Positions 1 to 7,914 of a stretch of DNA of 30,503 nt are shown here, piece by piece. A program made the translations under genes and the position numbers. Location of the stretch: IMG/VR virus record IMGVR_UViG_3300042558_000225, positions 1-30,503 of that record. One strand, given 5' to 3'. How positions within the stretch are numbered: the stretch's first letter is position 1; each line of letters begins with the position of its first letter. The stretch is from a virus. The notes beneath the pieces were generated by a model. That model was not told where the DNA came from and searched no databases. It saw only the letters and a program-made list of their open reading frames with translations.

Positions 1-138
1 CTGTTTAAGCAGATGCCCGTATCGGTTGCCTTGGGTGCGATGGTTTTTTTTTATCGTTTAGGGAACGTATTAGCGCAACATACACTAAACTCTTTGGCGA
101 AGGAAGCGAAGACATCTACACAAGAGAAGCACAGTTTG
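1..138. repeat. Terminal direct repeat, left copy (circular join)
   Basis: These 138 bases recur at 30366-30503. The only difference is base 12 (G here, A at 30377), so bases 13-138 match exactly over 126 bp. Reading frames continue smoothly from the right end into base 139, which shows that the repeat is the overlap of a circularly closed or circularly permuted map. The mismatch turns a CAG into a CAA codon, both Gln. The non-redundant length is about 30,365 bp. Confidence 0.95.
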
Positions 139-237
139 GACAGCGATGGGGATGGTATTCCAGCATCTATGCTTTGGCTAACGGAGACGTCACAAAGTTT
201 GAAGCAGTCACTCGACTACCTATTCATCAATGCTTGA
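1..237 (+). CDS. Tail-assembly-chaperone-like protein, 0-frame C-terminal part
   Basis: This is the continuation of the gene that starts at 29937. It enters the window at the circular join (base 1 equals 30366) and stays in the same frame to a stop at 235-237, giving a product of about 221 residues. The last part after the T9 run reads as a low-complexity tail rich in Ser, Thr and Leu, including the stretch SDGDGIP. An alternative -1 extension (51-296) overlaps it. By analogy with lambda gpG and gpGT, this would be the abundant short form that binds tape measure or tail tube before assembly. That role is inferred from position, size and the two-frame architecture, not from a motif. The tail might also be just the unshifted read-through product. 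Confidence 0.75.
   Translation: MFKQMPVSVALGAMVFFYRLGNVLAQHTLNSLAKEAKTSTQEKHSLDSDGDGIPASMLWLTETSQSLKQSLDYLFINA
44..52 (+). promoter_or_regulatory. Predicted -1 ribosomal frameshift site (T9 run)
   Basis: Nine T residues follow ATG GG. The frame from 29937 reads GTT TTT TTT TAT here, so bases 45-51 form the slippery heptamer T-TTT-TTT. A slip of one base back continues as TTA TCG TTT at 51 and stays open to 296, where the stop overlaps the ATG of the next gene. The same run appears in the right copy at 30409-30417. Transcriptional slippage on the homopolymer would give the same product. Confidence 0.75.
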
Positions 238-296
238 CCTACCTAACCTTTGAGAAGGAGAAGAACGAAATCGAAATGCAAAAATTAAAGTTATGA
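51..296 (+). CDS. Tail-assembly-chaperone -1 frame extension
   Basis: This is an 81-codon open stretch in the -1 frame relative to the gene from 29937. It has no good start of its own and begins at the T9 slip site. A slip gives a fusion of about 241 residues. The translation looks like real protein: an aromatic patch around FGQRWGWYSSIYALANG, then TKFEAVTRLPIHQCLTYLTF and a charged helical end (EKEKNEIEMQKLK). It resembles domains I recall from Bacteroidota phage proteins at the same locus. The stop at 294-296 overlaps the ATG of the next gene as ATGA, the coupling used across this operon, while the 0-frame stop at 237 would leave a 55-bp gap. Together these favour a gpG/gpGT-like pair. The role is inferred. 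Confidence 0.72.
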   Translation, partial: LSFRERISATYTKLFGEGSEDIYTREAQFGQRWGWYSSIYALANGDVTKFEAVTRLPIHQCLTYLTFEKEKNEIEMQKLKL

Positions 297-760
297 GAAG
301 TTTCTACCAAGCCACCGAGAAAATAAACGACTACCTGACCAGTCACCCGCTGGTAAAGGTGGTTACGTTTGGCGATATATTCGACGTTGACCTAAACAAG
401 CAGACCATCTTTCCGCTGGCACATATTATGGTGAACCAAGCCACGTTCTCCGACCACGTAATTCGTTTTAATGTATCGGTTCTTGCTATGGACATCGTGG
501 ACGAAACGAAGCAAGATTTGAGAAACCAAAACGAGCCATTCTTCGGGGTAGATAACCAGCAGGATATTTTGAACACGACCCTTGCAATCTTGAACGGACT
601 TCAGTCGCAGTTACGCAGGGGCACGCTGTACACGGACAAATACGAAATCGAAGGAGACGTAAGTTGCGAGCCATTCACGGAAAGGTTTGAGAACTTGCTA
701 ACGGGTTGGAACCTGACCTTCGACTTGATTGTACCAAACACCGAAATTAGTATTTGCTAA
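293..760 (+). CDS. Putative tail terminator / tail completion protein
   Basis: A 155-residue protein. Its ATG overlaps the -1 frame stop upstream (ATGA), and its stop overlaps the next ATG (TAATG). The N-terminal half contains TFGDIFDVDLNKQTIFPLAHI followed by an alternating beta pattern (IRFNVSVLAMDIVD) and a DNQQDILNTTLAILNGL helix. I recall this pattern from small structural proteins of Bacteroidota siphophages next to neck genes. The size and its place before a gp10-like connector fit a protein that caps the tail tube. No catalytic motif is visible. The specific role is inferred from context and could instead be another neck component. Confidence 0.6.
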   Translation: MRSFYQATEKINDYLTSHPLVKVVTFGDIFDVDLNKQTIFPLAHIMVNQATFSDHVIRFNVSVLAMDIVDETKQDLRNQNEPFFGVDNQQDILNTTLAILNGLQSQLRRGTLYTDKYEIEGDVSCEPFTERFENLLTGWNLTFDLIVPNTEISIC

Positions 761-1266
761 TGGCAAGGCAGGAGTTGGTCGAGGCGGTTCTTAATAAATT
801 CGCAAAGCGTGTAATTCAACAGGCGAGGCAAAATCTTACCAAGAAGAAAAAGAACGCATCCAAGGAACTTTACAACTCGTTGGACTACGACCTATCCGTA
901 GGCCCTAATTCGTTCTCCCTGACCTTTGAAATGGAGGACTACGGGGAGTTTCAAGACAAGGGCGTAAGCGGTGTCAAGCGTAAGTACAACACGCCGTACA
1001 AATACACCAACAAGATGCCACCACCCAAGGCATTCGCTCAATGGGTAGTCCGAAAGGGGCTTCAAGGCATCCGAGACAAGCAGGGGCGTTTTATCCCACG
1101 GAAGTCGCTGCAATACTTGATAGCAAGAAGCGTGTACAACAACGGTATAAAGCCGAGTTACTTTTTTAGCAACCCCTTCAAGGTGAACTTTAATAAACTA
1201 CCAAAGGAATTAATCGAAGCGTTTGGCCTTGGCCCAGACGACTTCCAAGCATTTACACGTAAATAA
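760..1266 (+). CDS. Virion connector / HK97 gp10-like structural protein
   Basis: A 168-residue protein started at the ATG at 760, which overlaps the preceding TAA. A TTG two codons upstream is possible but less likely. It begins with a basic helix (KRVIQQARQNLTKKKKNAS) and has a central beta segment ending YGEFQDKGVSG. The Y-x-x-x-x-x-x-G pattern inside an amphipathic sheet is typical of gp10-like head-tail joining and minor tail proteins. The C-terminal half holds a basic patch around KGLQGIRDKQGRFIPRKS. It sits between the tail-terminator candidate and the large tail proteins, so a neck or tail-completion role is likely. It is coupled to the next gene by TAATG at 1264-1268. Confidence 0.6.
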   Translation: MARQELVEAVLNKFAKRVIQQARQNLTKKKKNASKELYNSLDYDLSVGPNSFSLTFEMEDYGEFQDKGVSGVKRKYNTPYKYTNKMPPPKAFAQWVVRKGLQGIRDKQGRFIPRKSLQYLIARSVYNNGIKPSYFFSNPFKVNFNKLPKELIEAFGLGPDDFQAFTRK

Positions 1267-2516
1267 TGGGACTTCCAATAGCCACCTTCCCCGCCTCGTT
1301 ACAATTAACAAGGTCGCCTATCTTCATAACGCTAACCAAGGGGAGTGCCGTTAACGACGGCCTCGTTGACGCTACGCTTGTTCTGCGTGTGTTTACTGGC
1401 AGCAGCGCATCAAGCCCAACAGCTGACTACACCCTATTCAAGACGAGCATCGACGATGCGCCTATTACGTTTGAAATTAGCGACCTTATCCGTGAGGAAA
1501 TTGCTTCGGTATTGAAGAACGGAGCAATTAGCGACTGGGAAACAGCAACAACCGAAGTAGTTTGGTGCAAGTTTACTCTTTCGTCTAACTACGTGAATGC
1601 AGGCACGCCTGCGTCTGGTGTAATCCAAAGCAACCAGTCCTTCTTATGCTCCGATGGGTGGCTACCATTTACGCAGCAGTCGGGTGGTATTGTTGCTGGC
1701 GCTGGTCTATTGACCAACCGCACGATGCAAGTTTACAGCGGCTATGAGCAGTCGCTTCCCGCTTTGTACGACACCAACACCGACCTTAATGGAGTTCTGT
1801 ACAATGTAAACGGAACGGACTATTTTTACGTGCTATCTGACGAGCTGGGCTTTGCAAACACAAGCACGGAATCCACGCAAAAGGTAATCTACATTCCCGC
1901 AGGCCCCGCAAGCATAGATTCGTTTTTGGGGGTTGTACCAACCGAGGACTACACTATTTCGCTTATTAGCGATAGCGCAGCAGTCAACTACAAAGCACGG
2001 GTCGAAGCCGATGGGGGAACGTGCGAAGGATTCGCCTGCCTACGTGCGGCACTTGCCGAATTGGGTTACGAGGAAAATGCTACCGACTACAATTACGAGT
2101 TGGTTTGCGAGCCGAAGTACACGCCAGTACGTCTTACGTTTATTAACCGCTTTGGCGTTAGCGACTTTGTTACTTTCTTTAAGGTCTCAACAAGAAGCGG
2201 AGCCGTAACACGTGAAAGCTATATGCCGCAGTTGAACCAGCCATTCAACGTTTCGCAACAAGTTCAGTATCGTAACTTTGACGTAAACAGCCGTGAAACG
2301 ATTGTGCTAAATACGGGCTGGGTGGACGAGAACTACGACGACGTTATCCGTGAAATCCTTATGAGTGAAAAATGCTCCATCAATTACGAAGGAGTAGAGT
2401 TTACCGTTAACCCGCAAGATACTGGAATACAATACCTTAAAGAGGTTAACGACCGAAACATTAATTACACCTTGACGTTTGATATTGCTTGGGATATTAG
2501 AAACAATGCACGATGA
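1266..2516 (+). CDS. Tail structural protein, likely distal tail/baseplate
   Basis: A 416-residue beta-rich protein with no signal peptide or membrane segment. Residues 242-268 (YKARVEADGG, then EGFACL) form a short module that recurs in the small virion protein at 12905. After it comes YTPVRLTFINRFGVSDFVTF, a stretch I recall from Bacteroidota phage tail proteins. The C-terminus (NINYTLTFDIAWDIRNN) is again beta-structured. It sits directly upstream of the 679-residue protein and the tape measure, and the two large genes overlap by ATGA at 2513-2516. A part in the tail tip or baseplate is the best guess. No enzymatic motif is visible. Confidence 0.6.
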   Translation: MGLPIATFPASLQLTRSPIFITLTKGSAVNDGLVDATLVLRVFTGSSASSPTADYTLFKTSIDDAPITFEISDLIREEIASVLKNGAISDWETATTEVVWCKFTLSSNYVNAGTPASGVIQSNQSFLCSDGWLPFTQQSGGIVAGAGLLTNRTMQVYSGYEQSLPALYDTNTDLNGVLYNVNGTDYFYVLSDELGFANTSTESTQKVIYIPAGPASIDSFLGVVPTEDYTISLISDSAAVNYKARVEADGGTCEGFACLRAALAELGYEENATDYNYELVCEPKYTPVRLTFINRFGVSDFVTFFKVSTRSGAVTRESYMPQLNQPFNVSQQVQYRNFDVNSRETIVLNTGWVDENYDDVIREILMSEKCSINYEGVEFTVNPQDTGIQYLKEVNDRNINYTLTFDIAWDIRNNAR

Positions 2517-4552
2517 GGAACAAGGTTACAATTTTTGTAGGCGAGCAAGAGCTTGACGTATTCCAAGACGAGGATATTACGATTAACCTATCGGTTCAAA
2601 ACATACAAGACATAAGCAAGGTCTTTACTGACTTTACGCAGGGGTTTAGCGTTCCCGCTTCGCCACGTAACAACGCCATCTTTGAGCATTACTACCGCAC
2701 GGATATTGTGGGTGGTGCTGACTACCGATTAAGAGCCGATGGACGCATTGAAATCAACGGGTTGGTATTTCGGTATGGCTCTATTGAATTGGAGGGCGTA
2801 CAAATGCGTAAGAACGCTCCTTACGCTTATGATATTACGTTTTATGGATTGCTGGTTAACCTAACCGACATTTTCGGGGAGGACTACTTGTACGACCTTG
2901 AAGGGTTGTCGGATTACAACCACGACTACGACCAGCGACAGGTTTACAATGGACTTGTAGGCACGTTGCTTGACCCAGTGCGTTATCCGCTTATTTCAGC
3001 GAAGGACGTTTGGTTTTACGACTCAAACAATGGAAACCACGACCCGAATAACATTCACTTTCACAACGAAAACGAAACGCACGGCATTCAGTATTATGAC
3101 CTAAAGCCAGCGATAACCATTGAGGCAATTATTGAGGCCATTGAAACAAAATACGGCATTACAATAAACCTTACCGGCGTTGAGAACTTTGAAAACCTGT
3201 ATATGTGGTGTCACCGCCACGCTGGGTATATGTACAAGGATATTCCAACCGCAATGCGGTGGACGCAGGTTATAGCTCCCTCCCCGTACTCCGTAATTAC
3301 TACCGACTGGTGGAATTATTCTACAAGCACGTTTACACCGCAGGGAATTACTGGCTCTGGGAATGTTTACGATATGCTTATTTCGATAGACGTTGGTGCT
3401 TATGCAAACGAATATACGATTGGTGTTTTTATTGACGGAGTCCTTTATGCACAGCAGGCACAAACCGGCTCTGCTGTTTTTGTTTTTTCGGAAATTCCAG
3501 TAACCAACAATTCAAATGTTTATTTTGCGTTTAAACAATCCACCAACGAAACCAGTAGTTGTACAGTTGACGAAGTAGCGATAGAATTATCCTTTTCGCC
3601 CAACACGCAATACGTTTCAGCATACAATTCCGGCGCACAAGCGGCTATTGGCGTTGTCGATATTCCTTCTTTGATGCCAGAGCAAAAGGTTACTGACTTT
3701 TTGGCTTCGCTTTGCAAAATGTTCAACTTGGTAATTATTCCAACGAGCGACACGGAGTTTGACCTTTTGCCTCTTGACGAATGGTATGGTGATGGCACGG
3801 ACGTTGACCTATCGCAATACTTTGACATAACAGAAAGCCAAGTAGAACGCCCACAACTGTACAAGCAAATCAATTTCAAGTATAACGAAACAGGGGCAAT
3901 TACAGGCGAAGAATACCGCCTTACTAACGACGTGGGTTATGGCGACCTTCGCTCCAACTTCGTTTTTGACACGGACGATGAGCTTGCGGTAGAGCCGCAG
4001 TTTGACCAGATGCTCTTTACACGGCTTACCGACCAAGACACTGGCACACTAACAAACGTAATGCCAGGATATGCCATTACAAGAGAACTGGAAACCTATT
4101 TAGGGCAGCCGTTTTTGTTTTATATGACACCTGGATTTGACCTTATTACAGCTCCGGGTTCTGCGGTAATTGGATTTGTAGATAGGTCGGAAACAATCGT
4201 TCCAGGCGATAGCTGCGTTGCTATTGATGTGTTAAACTTTGCAAGCAGTTCAAGCGACTATTCCAACGGGGCAAACGTAACTACCACGAACTTTGGCGCA
4301 GACCTTGACCCGTACTTTCTCCAGTCGGTTAACAAGTCACTTTATAATGAATACTGGAGCGACTATATTACGGACTTGTACAACCCCAGCCGTAGATTAG
4401 TGCGGGTTCCTGCGATTTTGCCATTGGGCAAGATTCTAAACTTCGACCTAAAAAATAAGTTAATCTGGAACGGGCAGAGGTGGTTGGTTAACAACGTAAC
4501 GATAAACCTTACGACAGGACGAGCCGAGTTTGAGTTATTAAACAATGTATGA
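2513..4552 (+). CDS. Large tail-tip / baseplate-like structural protein
   Basis: A 679-residue protein. Its start resembles Bacteroidota tail proteins that open with a beta hairpin followed by a folded insertion domain (ELDVFQDEDITINLSVQNI, then FTQGFSVPASPRNNAIFEHY). The middle contains beta-sandwich-like stretches with Ser, Thr and aromatic residues. The C-terminal third (from about residue 380) includes FLASLCKMFNLVIIPTSDTE and a long beta region ending in NNVTINLTTGRAEFELLNNV. The architecture fits a tail hub or tip protein that combines a structural core with variable insertions. It overlaps the next small gene by ATGA at 4549-4552. I cannot assign a Pfam family from sequence alone. Confidence 0.55.
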   Translation: MRNKVTIFVGEQELDVFQDEDITINLSVQNIQDISKVFTDFTQGFSVPASPRNNAIFEHYYRTDIVGGADYRLRADGRIEINGLVFRYGSIELEGVQMRKNAPYAYDITFYGLLVNLTDIFGEDYLYDLEGLSDYNHDYDQRQVYNGLVGTLLDPVRYPLISAKDVWFYDSNNGNHDPNNIHFHNENETHGIQYYDLKPAITIEAIIEAIETKYGITINLTGVENFENLYMWCHRHAGYMYKDIPTAMRWTQVIAPSPYSVITTDWWNYSTSTFTPQGITGSGNVYDMLISIDVGAYANEYTIGVFIDGVLYAQQAQTGSAVFVFSEIPVTNNSNVYFAFKQSTNETSSCTVDEVAIELSFSPNTQYVSAYNSGAQAAIGVVDIPSLMPEQKVTDFLASLCKMFNLVIIPTSDTEFDLLPLDEWYGDGTDVDLSQYFDITESQVERPQLYKQINFKYNETGAITGEEYRLTNDVGYGDLRSNFVFDTDDELAVEPQFDQMLFTRLTDQDTGTLTNVMPGYAITRELETYLGQPFLFYMTPGFDLITAPGSAVIGFVDRSETIVPGDSCVAIDVLNFASSSSDYSNGANVTTTNFGADLDPYFLQSVNKSLYNEYWSDYITDLYNPSRRLVRVPAILPLGKILNFDLKNKLIWNGQRWLVNNVTINLTTGRAEFELLNNV

Positions 4553-4704
4553 AGGATAGCTATTTAGGTTACTTGGTAGAGGTGCTTAACAACGAACCAC
4601 TACTGGGCGTATCGCACGAAGTGGAAATTGCAAAAGGCACTTACAAGCTCACGGAAGACAAAATAGAGGAAAAACTGAAGATATGGCGGTTGTCGAAACT
4701 GTAA
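4549..4704 (+). CDS. Small conserved-looking protein before tape measure
   Basis: A 51-residue gene in a third frame. Its ATG overlaps the upstream stop (ATGA) and its last 22 bases overlap the tape measure start at 4683. Without it the operon would show a 130-bp gap, which is out of character here. The product starts MKDSYLGYLVEVLNNEPLLG, so it may be a single small beta domain, and ends in a charged helix (EDKIEEKLKIWRL). There is no membrane segment and no known motif. A tail assembly accessory role is suggested only by position. Confidence 0.6.
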   Translation: MKDSYLGYLVEVLNNEPLLGVSHEVEIAKGTYKLTEDKIEEKLKIWRLSKL

Positions 4705-6251
4705 AGATTGAGGGCGATGGTTCTGGCTTGGAGGATAGCATTAAAGGGCTAAACAAAGAGGCAGGCAAACTCCGTGACACCATCGAGGAGGTAGGCAAGA
4801 CCACCAAAACCGCCTTTGACAAAGCCGAGAAGTCCGTTGAGGGTGTTCAAAGGGAAGTTGAGAAGACCAACAGCTCTTTCAAGGAATTAGCCAATAGCGC
4901 AAAGAGTATCGCCCTTGTTTCGGTTGCCCTTGATACGGCCACGGAGGCGTTTGCCGCCAACCAAGCCGTAGTCGATATTTTCAACACTGCCCTCGGAGCG
5001 GTTCAATTAACCGTCTCCAGAATCATTGATAGTTTCACCAAAGGTACGGCCTTAAACTTGGGTACGGTTATTTCGGACGCTTCCGAGGTTGTGCAACTTG
5101 AAAAAGAAGCAGCAAGAGCAGCGGCCCAACGAACAGCGGTACAATTAGAATACCAGTTGTTGGCCGAGCAGGCAAGGCAGGTTCGTGACGACGAGCAAAA
5201 GAGCATTGAGGATAGAATAGAGGCCAATTCACTAGTTAGCGACATCCTAACCGAACAACTTGCAAAAGAGAAGGAATTGGTACAGGCATCTGTTGCTGCG
5301 GCAGAAGCACAATTTTCCAAGTTGCCAAGCATTGAGAACGAGGTTGCCTTGATTCAGGCACGAACCGAATTAGTGGACATCGAGGAACGAGTTGCAGGGC
5401 AGCGGTCGGAGTTCCTTATGAATCAAATGTCGTTAAACAGAGAGCAGCAGACGTACAACGAATTGCTTTTGAAGAATGGCGAAATAATCGAAGGTGAGCA
5501 ATCTGTAATTATTCAATTTAGCGAGAATCGCAGAACGGCACTCGAAGACGAGTATAACGCCCAAACAAAAATCCTCGATATTGAAATAGCAATAGCAAAG
5601 GCACGTCTTGATGCAGCAGCAGAGGGAACCGTTGCCCAGCAAGAGGCGTACGACGCATATTTACAGCTAACAACAGACAAGGGGGTATTAGACGCAGAGT
5701 ACGCAAGGAATAGCAAGGAACTCGACAAGGAGGTTGCTTCCGCTCGCTTTCAAATGGCAAAGGATGGTTTGTCGGCCATTAGTCAACTATCTGCGGCATT
5801 TGCTGGTGAGGACGAGGCATCTAAAAAGAAGCAGTTTGAGTTCCAAAAAAAGCTATCCCTTGCTTCTGCGGTCGTTAGTGGTATTGAAGCCGTACAGAAC
5901 GCATACAAGACCGCCCAAGCGTCTCCGTACACTATTGCCTTTCCTGCGTACCCATTTGTACAAGCAGGCCTTGCGGCAGCATTTAGCGGAGCGCAAATCG
6001 CAGCAATCGCACGAAGCCAATTTGAATCGCCAGAAACAGGCAGTACCGACTACGGAGGTGGCTCGTCTGCTGCCCCTTCAGCACCAAGCGCACCGCAGTT
6101 TAACGTCGTTGGCCGTAGCGGTATAAACCAGTTAGCAGAATCGGTTAACGCAGTAAACAATCGCCCCGTCCGTGCCTACGTGGTAGCGGGTGAGGTTACT
6201 TCACAACAGAACTTAAATAGACGCAGAGCAAGAACCGCAACATTCGGATAA
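4683..6251 (+). CDS. Tail tape measure protein
   Basis: A 522-residue, mostly helical protein with long coiled-coil stretches. An N-terminal segment (GDGSGLEDSIKGLNKEAGKL) leads into a heptad-rich region, then a small hydrophobic patch near residues 75-110, a Gln/Glu/Ala-rich rod (about 140-390), and a C-terminal part with KKKQFEFQKKLSLASAVVSG and alanine-rich helices near residues 385-440. The end (RPVRAYVVAGEVTSQQNLNR) matches a closing motif I recall from Bacteroidota phage tape measures. By the usual rule of about 1.5 Angstrom per residue, the tail would be short to medium, near 75-80 nm. It lacks a visible lytic domain. It lies next to tail proteins and just before the capsid block. Confidence 0.8.
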   Translation: MAVVETVKIEGDGSGLEDSIKGLNKEAGKLRDTIEEVGKTTKTAFDKAEKSVEGVQREVEKTNSSFKELANSAKSIALVSVALDTATEAFAANQAVVDIFNTALGAVQLTVSRIIDSFTKGTALNLGTVISDASEVVQLEKEAARAAAQRTAVQLEYQLLAEQARQVRDDEQKSIEDRIEANSLVSDILTEQLAKEKELVQASVAAAEAQFSKLPSIENEVALIQARTELVDIEERVAGQRSEFLMNQMSLNREQQTYNELLLKNGEIIEGEQSVIIQFSENRRTALEDEYNAQTKILDIEIAIAKARLDAAAEGTVAQQEAYDAYLQLTTDKGVLDAEYARNSKELDKEVASARFQMAKDGLSAISQLSAAFAGEDEASKKKQFEFQKKLSLASAVVSGIEAVQNAYKTAQASPYTIAFPAYPFVQAGLAAAFSGAQIAAIARSQFESPETGSTDYGGGSSAAPSAPSAPQFNVVGRSGINQLAESVNAVNNRPVRAYVVAGEVTSQQNLNRRRARTATFG

Positions 6252-6252
6252 A

Positions 6253-7185
6253 ATGAAAGTAATTGAACTGGTATTGGAAGATACCGAAGGGCTAAACGGA
6301 ATCAATGCCATAAGCATCGTTGAGCATCCCGCTATTGAGGAAAACTTTATTACGTTGTCGAAAGAACACGAAGTACAGTTCGCCAAGCAGGACGAGGAGA
6401 AGCGAATCCTTATGGGCGCAGCTTTGATTCCTAACAAGACCATTTACCGCAACCAAGGCGGAGAGGAATTTTACGTTTACTTCTCAAAAGAGACGGTACG
6501 CAAGGCATCCGAACTATTCCTTATGCGTGGCTACCAAGGTAACACTACCCTCGAACACGCAGCGGAGCTTAATGGCTTGTCGGTTGTTGAATCTTGGATT
6601 ATTGAAGACCCCAAAAAGGACAAGACGGCCATTTACGGAATGGAGTTGCCCGAAGGAACTTGGATGGTCTCAATGAAGGTAAATAACGAGGACGTTTGGG
6701 AGAACTACGTTAAGACTGGCCGTGTAAAGGGCTTCTCAATAGAGGGCTACTTTGTTGACAAGTTGCAAATGGAATCCCACTTGGAACGCATCGAGGAAGA
6801 AGAAGCCGAGTTCCTGCTTTCTAATATTATTGCCAAAATCAAAAAGGACGGCCGCCTAAAAAGCAAGAAGCGAATCGAAATGGAATCGTACAGCGACTAC
6901 CCAGAGGCAGTTCGCAATAACGCAAAGCGTGGTATCGAGCTAAACGAGAAAGGCGGTAACAAATGCGCTACGCAAGTCGGCAAGATACGAGCGCAGCAAC
7001 TCGCAGACGGAAAGCCAATAAGCGTAGAAACAATTAGCCGTATGTACTCGTACCTATCAAGAGCCGAAACATACTATGACGAAGGAGATACCGAAGCGTG
7101 CGGTACTATTAGCTACTTGCTATGGGGCGGGCTTGCCGCAAAGCGTTGGTCTGAATCTAAATTAAAAGAACTCGGTAAATTATGA
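6253..7185 (+). CDS. XkdF-like phage protease (prohead protease) with C-terminal domain
   Basis: A 310-residue protein. Residues 1-170 match the XkdF-type putative serine protease family (Peptidase_S78_2): MKVIELVLEDTEGLNGINAI with SIVEHPAIEENF, then YRNQGGEEFYVYFSKETV, the TTLEHAAELNGL segment and the family signature VKGFSIEGYF at 158-167. His and Ser in these segments are candidate catalytic residues. From residue 213 a separate domain starts with YSDYPEAVRNNAKRG, includes KIRAQQLADGKPISVETISR and ends around a WGGLAAKRW motif. That second domain is known as a free or fused module in phage head proteins. It sits between the tape measure and the scaffold/capsid genes, which fits capsid maturation. 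Confidence 0.82.
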   Translation: MKVIELVLEDTEGLNGINAISIVEHPAIEENFITLSKEHEVQFAKQDEEKRILMGAALIPNKTIYRNQGGEEFYVYFSKETVRKASELFLMRGYQGNTTLEHAAELNGLSVVESWIIEDPKKDKTAIYGMELPEGTWMVSMKVNNEDVWENYVKTGRVKGFSIEGYFVDKLQMESHLERIEEEEAEFLLSNIIAKIKKDGRLKSKKRIEMESYSDYPEAVRNNAKRGIELNEKGGNKCATQVGKIRAQQLADGKPISVETISRMYSYLSRAETYYDEGDTEACGTISYLLWGGLAAKRWSESKLKELGKL

Positions 7186-7325
7186 AAGAGACACCATCCC
7201 GCACTTCACCCAAGAACGGCAAGCGTGGCTGCCTATGCAAAAACAACACCTATTCCTCCAAATGCTGCGATGGTTCACTCCGAGCGCAGGGAGTAGGCCC
7301 AGTGAACAAAGCCCCGAATTTGTAA
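7182..7325 (+). CDS. Small Cys-rich protein
   Basis: A 47-residue gene whose ATG overlaps the protease stop (ATGA). The core is GKRGCLCKNNTYSSKCCDGS, with four cysteines in a C-x-C...C-C arrangement that could bind a metal or form disulfides, followed by LRAQGVG. I recall this motif from many Bacteroidota phages, usually next to protease or capsid genes. Its role is unknown. A virion or capsid-assembly accessory is suggested only by its place between protease and scaffold. Confidence 0.8.
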   Translation: MKETPSRTSPKNGKRGCLCKNNTYSSKCCDGSLRAQGVGPVNKAPNL

Positions 7326-7355
7326 CAATCCAATAACCATTTAATTAGTTGAATT

Positions 7356-7901
7356 ATGAAGGCAAGTGAAATTTTCACCAAGTTCTTTGCGGAGCTATCC
7401 GCAGTAGAAGAAGAAGTTAAGTTGGCGCAAGCCAAACTTGACAACGGCACTGTCCTTGAAGCCGAAGCATTTGAAGCAGGCCAACCCATCTTTATCGTTA
7501 GCGAAGAAGACCGCATCGCCGTTCCAGTAGGTGAATACCTGATGGAAGACGGACGTGTTTTGGTCGTTACCGAAGAAGGCGTTGTTGGCGAAATCAAAGA
7601 AGCAGCAGCCGAAGAGGAAACACCAGAGGTAGAAGTAGAGGTAGAAGCCGCTATGGAGCCGTCTGTTGAAGACAAAATCAAAGAGGTGGTTATGCCCCTC
7701 ATTGAGGAAATGAAGGCGGAGTTGTCCGCTATGCGTGAGGAAATGGGTTCTTACAAGAAGAAGCAAGAAATGTCTTCTGACGTACCAGCCGCTTCCCCTA
7801 TTAAACATAACCCCGAAGGAAAGACCAAGGAAGTTGTAAACCTGTCGCAGAACGCAACAGAGTCAGCCCTTGACCGTGTCCTTGCACGACTTAACAAATA
7901 A
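7356..7901 (+). CDS. Putative capsid scaffolding protein
   Basis: A 181-residue acidic, helical protein placed directly before the major capsid gene, the usual site of a scaffold. The N-terminus is a helix (KASEIFTKFFAELSAVEEEV). A compact beta section with repeated G-x-x-L/V pieces (EAFEAGQPIFIVSEEDRIAV) follows, then a long Glu-rich coiled coil (about residues 85-145) and a basic C-terminus (NATESALDRVLARLNK) suited to contacting capsid subunits. It has no membrane segment. The role is inferred from position and composition. It might also be a delta-domain-like partner of the protease. Confidence 0.68.
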   Translation: MKASEIFTKFFAELSAVEEEVKLAQAKLDNGTVLEAEAFEAGQPIFIVSEEDRIAVPVGEYLMEDGRVLVVTEEGVVGEIKEAAAEEETPEVEVEVEAAMEPSVEDKIKEVVMPLIEEMKAELSAMREEMGSYKKKQEMSSDVPAASPIKHNPEGKTKEVVNLSQNATESALDRVLARLNK

Positions 7902-7914
7902 ACCAAAATAACAA

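Noticed and set aside
44-52. T9 run as a simple sequencing error that splits one gene
   Set aside because: Both copies of the terminal repeat have nine T residues, and tail chaperone genes commonly use such a slip. It cannot be excluded without reads or relatives, but a programmed shift is the better explanation.
3101-3463. Minus-strand open frame of 120 codons in the large tail protein gene
   Set aside because: It overlaps fully with a coupled plus-strand gene of clear coding character, and no start signal or homologous pattern was seen.
5734-6126. 130-codon plus-strand frame inside the tape measure gene
   Set aside because: It is very rich in Arg, Leu and His, typical of an out-of-frame reading of Ala/Gln/Glu codons; the tape measure frame is continuous here.
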